Of a stretch of DNA of 7,674 nt, positions 1-7,560 are shown piece by piece (the first letter of the stretch is position 1; each line of letters begins with the position of its first letter). The position numbers and the translations under genes were made by a program. A model generated the notes under the pieces. The model did not search any database. It was not told the origin of the DNA and saw only the letters and a list, made by a program, of their open reading frames with translations. This DNA comes from Alphaproteobacteria bacterium (GTDB taxonomy: Bacteria > Pseudomonadota > Alphaproteobacteria > UBA828): contig JABJCZ010000218.1 in the NCBI GenBank assembly GCA_018668475.1, positions 1 through 7,674 on the forward strand, in the 5' to 3' direction.

Positions 1-3000
1 GCCAGCAACAGCTCCAGGCCATCACCGACAATTTACCCGCCATGATCGGCTACCTTGATAGAGAGGGGCACTATCGTTTTGTCAACGATGCCTACGAAAA
101 GGCATACGGCACTTCACGTGCCGAAATTGCTGGCATGCACTACATGGAGCTGCTCGGCGAAGCAGCGGCGGCAGAGCTAAAGCCGAATTTGGATCGTGCT
201 TTCGCAGGCGAAGCCGTCTCGGTCGATATTTCCCGCCACTACCGGGAAACCGGGAACCGCCATATGGAATTCCAATTCCGGCCGGACTTCGATGATGCTG
301 GTGACGTGCGGGGCGTCTATATCCTCGGCAACGATATTACTGATCGAAAAGCCGATGAAACCGCCTTGAAGAAAAGTGAAGCCCGCTTGCGCGAAGCACA
401 GCGGGTCGCGCTCCTGGCCAAATGGGACCGTGACCTCGTCGATGACACGTTGACGGTTTCTGACAACCTCTACGATATTTTTGGTGTGACACCGGAAACA
501 TTCAGCCCCTCTCTGGCATCCCTGCTCTCTCTCGTCCACCCGGAAGATAGGGAGTTGGTCCAGAGTTATTCCCAGGGCCGCGCAAAGGGTGCCGAGAAAT
601 TCAAGTATGACTATCGATGTGTTCGACCAGACGGCAGCGTCATTCATCTCGAGACCCGCAGCGAACCAATTTTCAATGAGGTAGGTACCGTCATTGCCCG
701 ACACGGTACTATCCAGGATGTCAGCGCACAGAAAGCCGCCGCCGACGCACTTCGCATAAGCGAGGCCAGGCTCGCCCAAGCGCAAACTCTGGCAAAAATA
801 GGCAGCTGGTACCGTGCAGGCATATCGGGTGCACTGGAGTACTCAGAAGAAATGTTCCATCTGCTAGGGGTGAACAAGGACACGTATAGGCTGACGACGG
901 ATGCCTATGTCGAATTGATGCATCCGGACGACCGGGACACCATTCATCAGTACTCGTTTGCCGCCGCGGACAAACCCGATGACTACCAATACGTTCACCG
1001 CATCATTTGTCCCGACGGGGCCATCCGGTATATGGAGCATCGCTCCAGCGCTATAATTGATGACCACGGCATTGTCATCGCCCGCAGCGGAACGACGCAG
1101 GACATCACCGAGCAAAAGCGTGTGGAAACCGAGAAGCAAGAAGTCGAGGCCCGGCTATCAGAAGCCCGGCGACGGGCTGGATTGTGCTCGTGGCAATGGG
1201 ACATGAATTCCGGTGACGTCACTTGGTCGGAAGAGGCGCAAGCCGTTCTCGGCCTGCGCCCCAAAGATACCGTTCCCGACCATGCGACTTACTTCACCAT
1301 GGTTCATCCCGACGATCAGCATATCTTGGTGGAGGCGGAGAAGAATGCCGCATCCGCCACGGGGACGCACGAGTACGAATATCGATTCATGTCGCCCGAC
1401 GGCAAGATGCGATACCTCCAGGACGTCGCAACGACGACGCGAGATTCAGACGGCACCGTTACTTATTCATCCGGCACCATTCGCGATATCACGACCGAAA
1501 AGGCCGCGGAACAAAGACTGCGCCAAGTTGAGAGCCGTTTCTCCCTCGCCCGCCGGCATATCGGGATCGGCTTTTGGGAGTGGACCGTCGATACCGGTAA
1601 AGTCATGTGGTCAGATGAGGCACAGCTCATTTACGGGTTTGAGCCTGGAACCGTAGAGGCGAGCCACGACTTATTTTATCAACACATTCACCCCGATGAC
1701 CTCGAAAAATTTCGTGCTGCAGAGCAGGAAGCCATCAAGGGTCAAAAGAATATTTACGAATCGGAATATCGCTGGATTACCCCAGCTGGAGAAACAAAGC
1801 ACTTTTACGGCGCTGGCGTTATCACCTATGACAGCAATGGGCAGGCCAGCATCGCCACAGGAATCGTTCAGGACATCACCGGCCGCAAGTTAGCCGAACA
1901 AAGACTTCGGGACAGTGAAAATCGATTAGCGCTGGCACAGAAGCAGGCCCACATCGGCAATACTCACCGCATTATCGCGACCAACGAGGCCACGTGGTCG
2001 GACGAAATCTATGAAATTATGGGGCGGGACCCGGACACCTATGATCCCTCGACAGAGGATATCCTCGACCTGTTTCATCCCGATGACCGGCAACAGTTCA
2101 ACACTTACTTCGATACCGCCACCGCCAATGAAGAACAGTACGGCATTGATATCCGCATCGTTCGACCTGACGGCGAAATCCGCGAGGTCCATTTGCAATC
2201 GGGGCCCGGCTACGATGAAGACGGGATCTATTCATTTCGCCGCGGTACTGTCCAGGATGTAACGGATCGAAAGCAGGCAGAGCGGGCTGTTGTTGAAAGT
2301 GAACGGCTTCACCGCAGCATCCTCGACAACATGGTCGATACATTTTTTCGGTTCGACACCGAGGGCCGCATTGTTATGGCATCACTATCGGCAGAGACCC
2401 TACTCGGCTACACGTTGGCTGAGCTGAAAGGCCAAAAACTGTCGGCGCTTCATAAAAACGTCGAGGAGCGGGACCATTTCCTGATGCAAATGCGTGACTC
2501 GCCGACTGGCGTCCGCGGCTTTGAAGCAGAGATGATCGCCAAGGATGGTCGCTCCGTGTGGGTCTCGACCAATGCACGCCACTGGGTCGATGCTGAGGGA
2601 AATATTCTCGGCATCGAAGGGACCGTTCGCGACATCACCGAGGAGCGCGAAGTCTCGGAACAGTTACGCCAGGCTCAGAAAATGGAGGCCGTTGGCCAAC
2701 TGACAGGGGGCGTTGCGCATGATTTCAACAATATGCTGGCCGTCGTCATGGGTAATATTGAGCTCGCCATCGACAGCACCGACGAAGGCTCGCGCACCAA
2801 CACACTTTTGCGCAACACGCTGACGCGCACAGAACGCGGCGCCGAGCTGGTCAAACGCCTTCTCGCGTTTTCCCGCAAACAGGCGCTGGCGCCATCTGTT
2901 GTTCAGTTGGATGACATCGTGCAGAGCATGACCAGCACATTCGGCCAAATGCTTGGCGAGACGACACAGGTGGTAACGCGATCGATTGATGGATTGTGGC

Positions 3001-3806
3001 CCTGTAAAGTGGACCGGAGCGAGATCGAGAATGCGCTTCTCAATCTCATAATCAATGCGCGCGACGCTATGCCGAACGGTGGGATGATCACCGTCACGTC
3101 CACCAATGCAACACTCGACAACGAGGGTGCTGCAGCGGTTGAAATGGTGCCGGGCGACTACAGCGCTGTAACCGTCACCGATGTCGGCACCGGCATGACT
3201 GCGGACGTGCTGGACCGCGTGTTCGAGCCCTTCTATACGACCAAAGGCGTTGGCGAAGGCACGGGCCTTGGTCTGCCCATGGTTTATGGATTCGTCAAAC
3301 AATCGGGCGGCGGCATCCGGATCGAGACCGATCCGGGAGAAGGAACTTCAATCACGCTGTATCTGCCGCGGGCGAGCGGACCCTTGACGATGCCAACCAG
3401 CGCAGAGGCCCAGCCAACCGAGGGCAATTCCGGTCAGACGGTACTCGTGGTCGAAGATGATAAAGCGGTCAGGGCCATCGCTGTCTCAATGATTTCAGGT
3501 ATGGGCTACAAATTCATCGAGGCCGAGAACGCGGCCCAGGCGATGCAGGTGCTCGGCGGAAATGAACGCATCGATGTCCTGTTTACCGATGTCATCATGC
3601 CAGGAGAAATGCGCGGGCCGCAGCTCGCCGTCGAAGCACAGAAGATCCGCCCCGAGCTGAAGGTTATTCTCACGACCGGCTACAACGACATTGTCGACAT
3701 TGACGCTCAGTCAGAAGGCCACGAATTTGGCTTGCTGCGTAAGCCCTATCGTCGCGTTGCGTTAGCCAAAGCGCTGAGTGATATGCTAGCGAGCGAACCA
3801 TCCTGA
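1..3806 (+). CDS. Multi-PAS hybrid sensor histidine kinase with C-terminal receiver domain (5' partial)
   Basis: Signal-transducing hybrid kinase: it should autophosphorylate on His and pass the phosphate to its own receiver Asp. The frame is open to the left edge (codons from position 3), and the first PAS is already preceded by linker-like residues (QQQLQAITDNLPA), so the true start is upstream and the Met at 42 is internal. Numbering from that Met, seven PAS modules end near residues 98, 226, 354, 482, 611, 739 and 864, each with a PAC-type D-[IV]-[TS] ending and a charged helical linker. The HisKA H-box is GGVAHDFNNML with H893. The ATPase domain shows the N-box NLIINARDAMP (N1001, N1005), G1 DVGTGM (D1047), FEPFYTTK, and G2 GEGTGLGL (1071-1078). 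The receiver has the acidic pocket E1138-D1140, acceptor D1183, T1211/T1212 and K1234-P. No transmembrane segment is seen, so the visible part looks cytoplasmic. No DNA-binding output, Hpt protein or partner regulator lies in the window. The stimulus is unknown. The domain call is very secure; the biological role is not. Confidence 0.95.
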   Translation, partial: QQQLQAITDNLPAMIGYLDREGHYRFVNDAYEKAYGTSRAEIAGMHYMELLGEAAAAELKPNLDRAFAGEAVSVDISRHYRETGNRHMEFQFRPDFDDAGDVRGVYILGNDITDRKADETALKKSEARLREAQRVALLAKWDRDLVDDTLTVSDNLYDIFGVTPETFSPSLASLLSLVHPEDRELVQSYSQGRAKGAEKFKYDYRCVRPDGSVIHLETRSEPIFNEVGTVIARHGTIQDVSAQKAAADALRISEARLAQAQTLAKIGSWYRAGISGALEYSEEMFHLLGVNKDTYRLTTDAYVELMHPDDRDTIHQYSFAAADKPDDYQYVHRIICPDGAIRYMEHRSSAIIDDHGIVIARSGTTQDITEQKRVETEKQEVEARLSEARRRAGLCSWQWDMNSGDVTWSEEAQAVLGLRPKDTVPDHATYFTMVHPDDQHILVEAEKNAASATGTHEYEYRFMSPDGKMRYLQDVATTTRDSDGTVTYSSGTIRDITTEKAAEQRLRQVESRFSLARRHIGIGFWEWTVDTGKVMWSDEAQLIYGFEPGTVEASHDLFYQHIHPDDLEKFRAAEQEAIKGQKNIYESEYRWITPAGETKHFYGAGVITYDSNGQASIATGIVQDITGRKLAEQRLRDSENRLALAQKQAHIGNTHRIIATNEATWSDEIYEIMGRDPDTYDPSTEDILDLFHPDDRQQFNTYFDTATANEEQYGIDIRIVRPDGEIREVHLQSGPGYDEDGIYSFRRGTVQDVTDRKQAERAVVESERLHRSILDNMVDTFFRFDTEGRIVMASLSAETLLGYTLAELKGQKLSALHKNVEERDHFLMQMRDSPTGVRGFEAEMIAKDGRSVWVSTNARHWVDAEGNILGIEGTVRDITEEREVSEQLRQAQKMEAVGQLTGGVAHDFNNMLAVVMGNIELAIDSTDEGSRTNTLLRNTLTRTERGAELVKRLLAFSRKQALAPSVVQLDDIVQSMTSTFGQMLGETTQVVTRSIDGLWPCKVDRSEIENALLNLIINARDAMPNGGMITVTSTNATLDNEGAAAVEMVPGDYSAVTVTDVGTGMTADVLDRVFEPFYTTKGVGEGTGLGLPMVYGFVKQSGGGIRIETDPGEGTSITLYLPRASGPLTMPTSAEAQPTEGNSGQTVLVVEDDKAVRAIAVSMISGMGYKFIEAENAAQAMQVLGGNERIDVLFTDVIMPGEMRGPQLAVEAQKIRPELKVILTTGYNDIVDIDAQSEGHEFGLLRKPYRRVALAKALSDMLASEPS
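42..2640 (+). repeat. Protein-level tandem array of seven PAS modules
   Basis: This is a repeat at the protein level, within the hybrid kinase. Modules 2-6 resemble the PAS_3 fold class: each carries an H-P-[DE]-D motif, with His at residues 166, 294, 422, 550 and 679, and most carry an R-x-x-x-PDG-x-[IM]-[RH] strand. Modules 1 and 7 are of the other common PAS style (DNLPAMIGYLDREGHYRFVN and DNMVDTFFRFDTEGRIV). The modules are joined by short helical linkers rich in E, R, A and Q, such as SEARLREAQ, SEARLAQAQ and SENRLALAQ. I see no long exact DNA repeat, so any duplication is old or the copies have diverged. Confidence 0.85.
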
Positions 3807-3868
3807 AACACCTAAGGGGGAGCATCGTGAGCCCGGCTTAGCGGCACCAGCCGTAGCGCGGGGTCGAC
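3807..3868. other. Short convergent intergenic gap, kinase / rodA
   Basis: Sixty-two bases separate the kinase TGA from the rodA TAA. The gap holds two weak potential stems: TAAG-GGG pairing with CCC-GG-CTTA around 3813-3840, and CGGCT/AGCCG at 3834-3853 with a 10-base loop. Neither is followed by a T-run on either strand, so no intrinsic terminator can be claimed. No ORF or promoter is recognisable. Confidence 0.6.
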
Positions 3869-5032
3869 TTAGGATGGCCCCCGAGGAGGCGGGCTGCCGG
3901 CTCGCCGACCAATCCGCAGGTCGCGGTAAATCCAGACATTCAATACGAAGCCGAAGCCGGTTAGCAGAGACAGCATCGCCGAGCCGCCATATGAAATCAG
4001 CGGCAGCGGCACGCCAACCACTGGCATCAATCCCATGACCATGCCCACATTGACGAAAACGTAGAGAAAGAACGTCACGACGACGCCAAGCGCCAGCAGG
4101 CGCCCGAATTGATTGTGCGAGCGAAGAGCAATGATCGTGCCGAAAAAAATAATCGCGAGATACAGCACCAACGTGCCAAGAGCGCCGACCAGGCCGAGTT
4201 CTTCCGCCAACATGGTGAAGATGAAATCAGTTTGTTTTTCTGGCAGAAAGTTGAGGTGCGCCTGGCTACCCTGCATGAACCCCTTGCCAAACACGCCACC
4301 GGAGCCCAGCGCGATCTTTGACTGCAAAATGTGATATCCCGCTCCCAGGGGATCACTGCCCGGATCGAGGAATGTCAGCACACGGGACTTCTGGTAGTCC
4401 CGCAAGAATTGCCAGGCGACCGGCACCGCACCGATGACTCCGGCGGCCGCCAACCCCAGTTTCCAGAGCCGCATCCCTGCCAGAAACAGCACGGATGCTC
4501 CGCCCAGCACTAACAGAATCGCCGTACCAAGATCGGGTTGACGCAAGACAAGTGCGACAGGCAGAAGGATCAACAGTAGCGGCAGAACGAACACACGAAT
4601 GCGCCCGATATCCTCAAAACTGACCCCGTGAAAATAGCGCGCCAGCGCCAAAATCAAGGCGATTTTCATGAGTTCGGACGGCTGCAACTGGACCGGTCCG
4701 ATGGCCACCCAGCGCTGCGCCCCCATAGCCGTCGCACCGAGTAACTCAACCGCGACCAACATGATGAAAGCGAGGCCGTAGCACCAGTATGCCGCTCGCA
4801 TCCAGAACCGCAGGTCAATCAAGGCGACGGTCAGCATCAGACAAAAACCTACCCCGAACCGCATCATCTGCGATTTGGCCCAAGGGTCGATGTTGCCGCC
4901 GGCGGCGGAATACAGCATCAGAAACCCGACAAACGCCGGGCAACAGACGAGCAGCACGAACGCCCAGTTCATGTGTAGAACGCGCTCCAACAGGCTGAAG
5001 CCGGGGCGTTCCTGATTGATGGCGAGGGTCAT
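3869..5032 (-). CDS. rodA: RodA, SEDS-family peptidoglycan glycosyltransferase
   Basis: Integral inner-membrane enzyme that polymerises lipid II into glycan strands for side-wall elongation, working as a pair with PBP2. At 387 aa it is the usual RodA length, with about ten hydrophobic segments. Family signatures are GAQRWVAIGPVQLQPSE (residues 104-120), RQPDLGTA (164-171), the extracellular-loop motif LPEKQTDFIF (263-272) containing D269, which matches the Asp needed for polymerase activity in the family, and PLPLISYGGS (342-351). The ATG at 5030-5032 overlaps the TGA of mrdA as ATGA, which implies translational coupling. The Shine-Dalgarno sequence is weak (AGG about 11 bases upstream), which fits coupling. 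It is the last gene of the operon before the convergent kinase. The partnership with PBP2 next door separates it from FtsW, the divisome homologue. Confidence 0.96.
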   Translation of the reverse strand: MTLAINQERPGFSLLERVLHMNWAFVLLVCCPAFVGFLMLYSAAGGNIDPWAKSQMMRFGVGFCLMLTVALIDLRFWMRAAYWCYGLAFIMLVAVELLGATAMGAQRWVAIGPVQLQPSELMKIALILALARYFHGVSFEDIGRIRVFVLPLLLILLPVALVLRQPDLGTAILLVLGGASVLFLAGMRLWKLGLAAAGVIGAVPVAWQFLRDYQKSRVLTFLDPGSDPLGAGYHILQSKIALGSGGVFGKGFMQGSQAHLNFLPEKQTDFIFTMLAEELGLVGALGTLVLYLAIIFFGTIIALRSHNQFGRLLALGVVVTFFLYVFVNVGMVMGLMPVVGVPLPLISYGGSAMLSLLTGFGFVLNVWIYRDLRIGRRAGSPPPRGPS

Positions 5033-6969
5033 GATATTTTACGCCTGAGGTCAAGCAACGGCGCATCCGACGGCACGCTTGCGGGCCCCCCGATGCGGCT
5101 TGCCGTCACCTGCTGCGCGGGGGTTCGGCCAATCGGGTCGCGCCGTTGGGCTTCATGCAGGATGTCGCGCACGATCGGGGCCGCGACGGTCGATCCGCCA
5201 CCGCCATGCTCGACCACCACCGCTGCGGCATAGCGCGGCGCTTCCAATGGGGCATACCCGACGAACAGCGCATGGTCTCGGTACTTCCAGATACGGTCCT
5301 GATTTTTTCGCACGCCCTCCTCGCGCTCGCGCTTGGATATCCGGCGAACCTGTGCACTACCGGTCTTGCCAGCCATGGCAAACTCCGGCTCGTCAATTCG
5401 CGCCCGAAATGCTGTGCCGCCAGGACTGTTGACGACACGACGCATCCCGTTCTGGACAACGGCAAGGTGCGCCGGTGAAATGTTCATAGTAGGTGCTGCA
5501 TCGCGCGGGCGTGGCACCGGGGTGCCGTCGCGGTAAATCGAGCGCACCAGAGTCGGGCGCACGGCAATGCCCCCGTTGGCAATCCGCGCCGCCATGACCG
5601 CAAGCTGCATGGGCGTCGCCAGCATGAAGCCCTGACCGATGCCGACAATCAGGGTTTCACCAAGTTGCCAAGAAACCCCATGCTGCTTCTTCTTCCATTC
5701 ATTGGACGGAACTAGTCCGCCCTTCTCGCCGGGCAACTCGATGCCAACCGGACTGCCGAAACCAAAGCGCCGGGCCATCTCACCAATGCGCTCGATACCC
5801 ACGCGCTTGGCGGCCTCGTAGAAATATACGTCACACGATTTTTCCAGTGCGAGTTCCATATCAACCCGACCATGCCCACCGCGGCGCCAGCAATGAAATT
5901 TGGTATCACCCAGGGTCAGGTGGCCGGGACAGAAGAAACTGTTCTGCGGCGTCAATTCGCCGCTTTCAAGCGCCGCCAGTGCGACAATCATCTTGAACGT
6001 CGAGCCCGGCGGATACTGCCCGGAGATCACCTTGTTGGTCAGCGGAAAGCGCGGATGCTCGATCAGTGATTTCCATTCGGTGCTACTAATGCCAGTGGTA
6101 AAGCTGTTGGGGTCATAGGCCGGGGTCGACGCGAGCGTGAGGACCTCACCTGTATGCACATCCAGAACTGCAGCAGCAGCGCTCTCTTCCCCCATGCGGG
6201 CCATGGCATAATCCTGCAGACCCATATCGACACTGAGCACGTGGTCGTCGCCTGGCTGGCCCTCATCGCGCTCCAGCTCCCGAATAATGCGACCGACTGC
6301 ATTGACCTCAACCTGCCGGCTCCCGGCTTTGCCACGCAGCCCGCTCTCAAATATCCGCTCGACGCCGGTCTTGCCAACCCGGAATCCGGGCAGTGAAAGT
6401 ACTGGATCCCCCTCCTGCAATTCGTTTTCCGAGACAGCGCCGACATAGCCGATCAGATGAGCCGCCTTCGCGCCGTAGTCATAGTGTCGATTCTCACCGA
6501 CCTCGATGATCACTCCCGGCAAATCGGGGGCGCTGACTTCGATCCGGCTAACCTCGCGCCACGAGAGGTTCTCCCGTACTGTGATTGGCACGAAACTTCT
6601 CTTGCGCCCGGCCTCGCGCAGAATACGTGCCCGCTCCTGCTCACCCATCGGCACCAGTGCAGCCAGCGCCTGAAGCGCCGGCTCCAAGTCACCAGCTTGT
6701 TCGGGCACCAGAATGAGCCGGTAATTCTGTCGATTGGCCGCCAACGGTTGCCCAAAACGGTCAAAAATACGGCCTCGTGGTGGTGGCAAAAGCTGAAAGC
6801 TGATGCGGTTATCATCAGCCAGTACCCGGTAACGCTCACCTTCGACCACCTGCAACTGGTAGAGCCGGCCCGCAAGGCCCGCGATCAGCGCCGCCTGCAC
6901 GCCGCCCAGCACGAAAGCGCGGCGCGTGACCTGTTTGATGCGGCTGTGGCCTCCGGATTTATCGACCAT
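5029..6969 (-). CDS. mrdA: Penicillin-binding protein 2, elongasome transpeptidase
   Basis: Class B (monofunctional) transpeptidase that cross-links side-wall peptidoglycan in the periplasm and activates RodA. It is 646 aa, close to the E. coli protein (about 630). Residues 1-17 are basic and cytoplasmic, about 18-35 form one membrane anchor, and the pedestal region follows with RGRIFDRFGQPLA (66-78) and GKTGVERIFESGLRG (199-213). Catalytic motifs are SxxK at S323-K326 (PPGSTFKM), S378-C-D380 (the SxD form usual in PBP2) and K535-T-G537 (AGKTGSAQ). C347, C360, H366 and C379 form a possible metal site. The last 35 or so residues are a polar, Pro-containing tail. I chose the ATG at 6967-6969: it lies 16 bases after the mreD stop and has AGAGG upstream. 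A TTG at 7029 would add 20 residues with no family resemblance and overlap mreD by 44 bases. Its end overlaps rodA by four bases. Confidence 0.96.
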   Translation of the reverse strand: MVDKSGGHSRIKQVTRRAFVLGGVQAALIAGLAGRLYQLQVVEGERYRVLADDNRISFQLLPPPRGRIFDRFGQPLAANRQNYRLILVPEQAGDLEPALQALAALVPMGEQERARILREAGRKRSFVPITVRENLSWREVSRIEVSAPDLPGVIIEVGENRHYDYGAKAAHLIGYVGAVSENELQEGDPVLSLPGFRVGKTGVERIFESGLRGKAGSRQVEVNAVGRIIRELERDEGQPGDDHVLSVDMGLQDYAMARMGEESAAAAVLDVHTGEVLTLASTPAYDPNSFTTGISSTEWKSLIEHPRFPLTNKVISGQYPPGSTFKMIVALAALESGELTPQNSFFCPGHLTLGDTKFHCWRRGGHGRVDMELALEKSCDVYFYEAAKRVGIERIGEMARRFGFGSPVGIELPGEKGGLVPSNEWKKKQHGVSWQLGETLIVGIGQGFMLATPMQLAVMAARIANGGIAVRPTLVRSIYRDGTPVPRPRDAAPTMNISPAHLAVVQNGMRRVVNSPGGTAFRARIDEPEFAMAGKTGSAQVRRISKREREEGVRKNQDRIWKYRDHALFVGYAPLEAPRYAAAVVVEHGGGGSTVAAPIVRDILHEAQRRDPIGRTPAQQVTASRIGGPASVPSDAPLLDLRRKIS

Positions 6970-6980
6970 CCTCAGTTCAG

Positions 6981-6985
6981 CCTCT
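6981..6985 (-). promoter_or_regulatory. Ribosome binding site that decides the mrdA start
   Basis: On the minus strand AGAGG (within GAAGAGG) begins inside the mreD stop codon region and ends 11 bases before the ATG at 6969. The spacing is slightly long but usable. It favours this ATG over the upstream in-frame TTG at 7029. Confidence 0.5.
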
Positions 6986-7504
6986 TCAGACCCGCGCCAG
7001 AATGCCGTTGTGGAGCTTGGTGAAAACAAAGCCCAACAAGGGATACAGCAGCACGGTCAGGACGACATAAACAATCAGCGGCAAAGGTGGTACCAGCAGG
7101 CCGTAATAAGCGCTGGCAACGACCCAGCTCATGGCCGCGGCGCCCGGTGCCACGAGCGAGAAACCCCACCATACGACACGAAACGGCTTGCCATGAAAAA
7201 ACGTGCGTTGGGACCCTACGACGCCATGCACGCACAACAACACCAGCGCCGTCATACCCAGCGGGCCACCCGACAGGAAGTCCTGCAACAGACCGGCAGC
7301 AAAGGTCGCGGCATAAGGCAGTTTGTCGGGCCGGTAAATCGCCCAGTAGTAAACCGCCATCAGCGAAAACGCCGGCGTGACGGGGGCCAGGCCCGGCAGA
7401 TGCCACGGCACCACGCTGGCGACGACCAGTAACAATACGGTGGCGAACGGGAGGAGGCTTCGGGCGGTAAAATCTGTGCGCTCGACCCACCCGGCGGGGG
7501 TCAT
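6986..7504 (-). CDS. mreD: MreD, rod-shape-determining membrane protein
   Basis: Small polytopic inner-membrane protein of the elongasome that associates with MreC and helps couple MreB filaments to RodA-PBP2. It is 172 aa from the chosen ATG at 7502-7504, typical for the family. There are about five hydrophobic segments, near residues 17-36, 44-57, 63-96 (probably two passes or a re-entrant pair), 110-136 and 141-162. Family-like features are PAFSLMAVYYWAIYRPD (44-60) and GLLQDFLSGGPLGMTALVLL (71-90). The ATG has GGAG eight bases upstream. A TTG at 7522 would add six residues and is less likely. The gene sits between mreC and mrdA, as expected. Sequence conservation in MreD is low, so the call depends on the hydrophobic pattern, these short motifs and position together. 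Confidence 0.92.
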   Translation of the reverse strand: MTPAGWVERTDFTARSLLPFATVLLLVVASVVPWHLPGLAPVTPAFSLMAVYYWAIYRPDKLPYAATFAAGLLQDFLSGGPLGMTALVLLCVHGVVGSQRTFFHGKPFRVVWWGFSLVAPGAAAMSWVVASAYYGLLVPPLPLIVYVVLTVLLYPLLGFVFTKLHNGILARV

Positions 7505-7560
7505 AAGGGCAACTCCGCCCAAGGCCGAAGATGAGCGGCTTCACCCAAAGGGGCGATCAT
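7501..7560 (-). CDS. Possible 19-residue micro-ORF linking mreC and mreD
   Basis: An open frame encoding MIAPLGEAAHLRPWAELPL exactly fills the gap between mreC and mreD. Its ATG (7558-7560) overlaps the mreC TGA as ATGA, and its TGA (7501-7503) overlaps the mreD ATG as ATGA. GAGGG (7567-7571) lies six bases upstream of its ATG, a well-placed Shine-Dalgarno. It is in a different frame from mreD. I recognise no family: the peptide is short, mildly hydrophobic and has no clear membrane segment. It could be a coupling leader that carries ribosomes from mreC to mreD, a relic of a shifted mreD start, or chance. Expression is not shown by sequence alone. Confidence 0.35.
   Translation of the reverse strand: MIAPLGEAAHLRPWAELPL
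7513..7516 (-). promoter_or_regulatory. Ribosome binding site of mreD
   Basis: GGAG on the minus strand, eight bases before the ATG at 7504. It supports that ATG over the TTG at 7522. It lies inside the possible micro-ORF, so ribosomes translating the micro-ORF would pass over it just before reaching the mreD start. Confidence 0.6.

Noticed and set aside
177..785. 202-codon open frame on the minus strand opposite PAS modules 1-3
   Set aside because: It mirrors PAS codons and shows no family motif. Similar antisense frames recur opposite the other PAS modules, as expected for repeated coding sequence of this base composition.
2664..3302. 212-codon open frame on the minus strand opposite the kinase HisKA/ATPase region
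   Set aside because: It lies wholly within the strongly supported kinase coding region, has no recognisable domain, and is His/Arg/Cys-rich in the way of antisense shadows. No separate ribosome site or operon context supports it.
3813..3853. Possible terminator hairpins between the kinase and rodA
   Set aside because: The stems are short or bulged, and no T-run follows on either strand, so an intrinsic terminator is not supported.
6457..7023. 188-codon plus-strand open frame opposite the 5' part of mrdA
   Set aside because: It is antisense to a clear PBP2 coding region, has no recognisable motif or ribosome site, and is best read as a coding shadow.
6970..7029. Longer mrdA start at the TTG at 7029, adding 20 residues
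   Set aside because: It would overlap mreD by 44 bases, uses a rare start codon, and the added residues do not resemble PBP2 N-termini. The ATG at 6969 gives a standard basic N-terminus followed by a single membrane anchor.
6972..7544. 190-codon minus-strand open frame overlapping mreD in another frame
   Set aside because: Its composition is Arg/Pro/Gly-rich without hydrophobic segments, whereas the overlapping mreD frame shows the expected membrane pattern, motifs and operon position.
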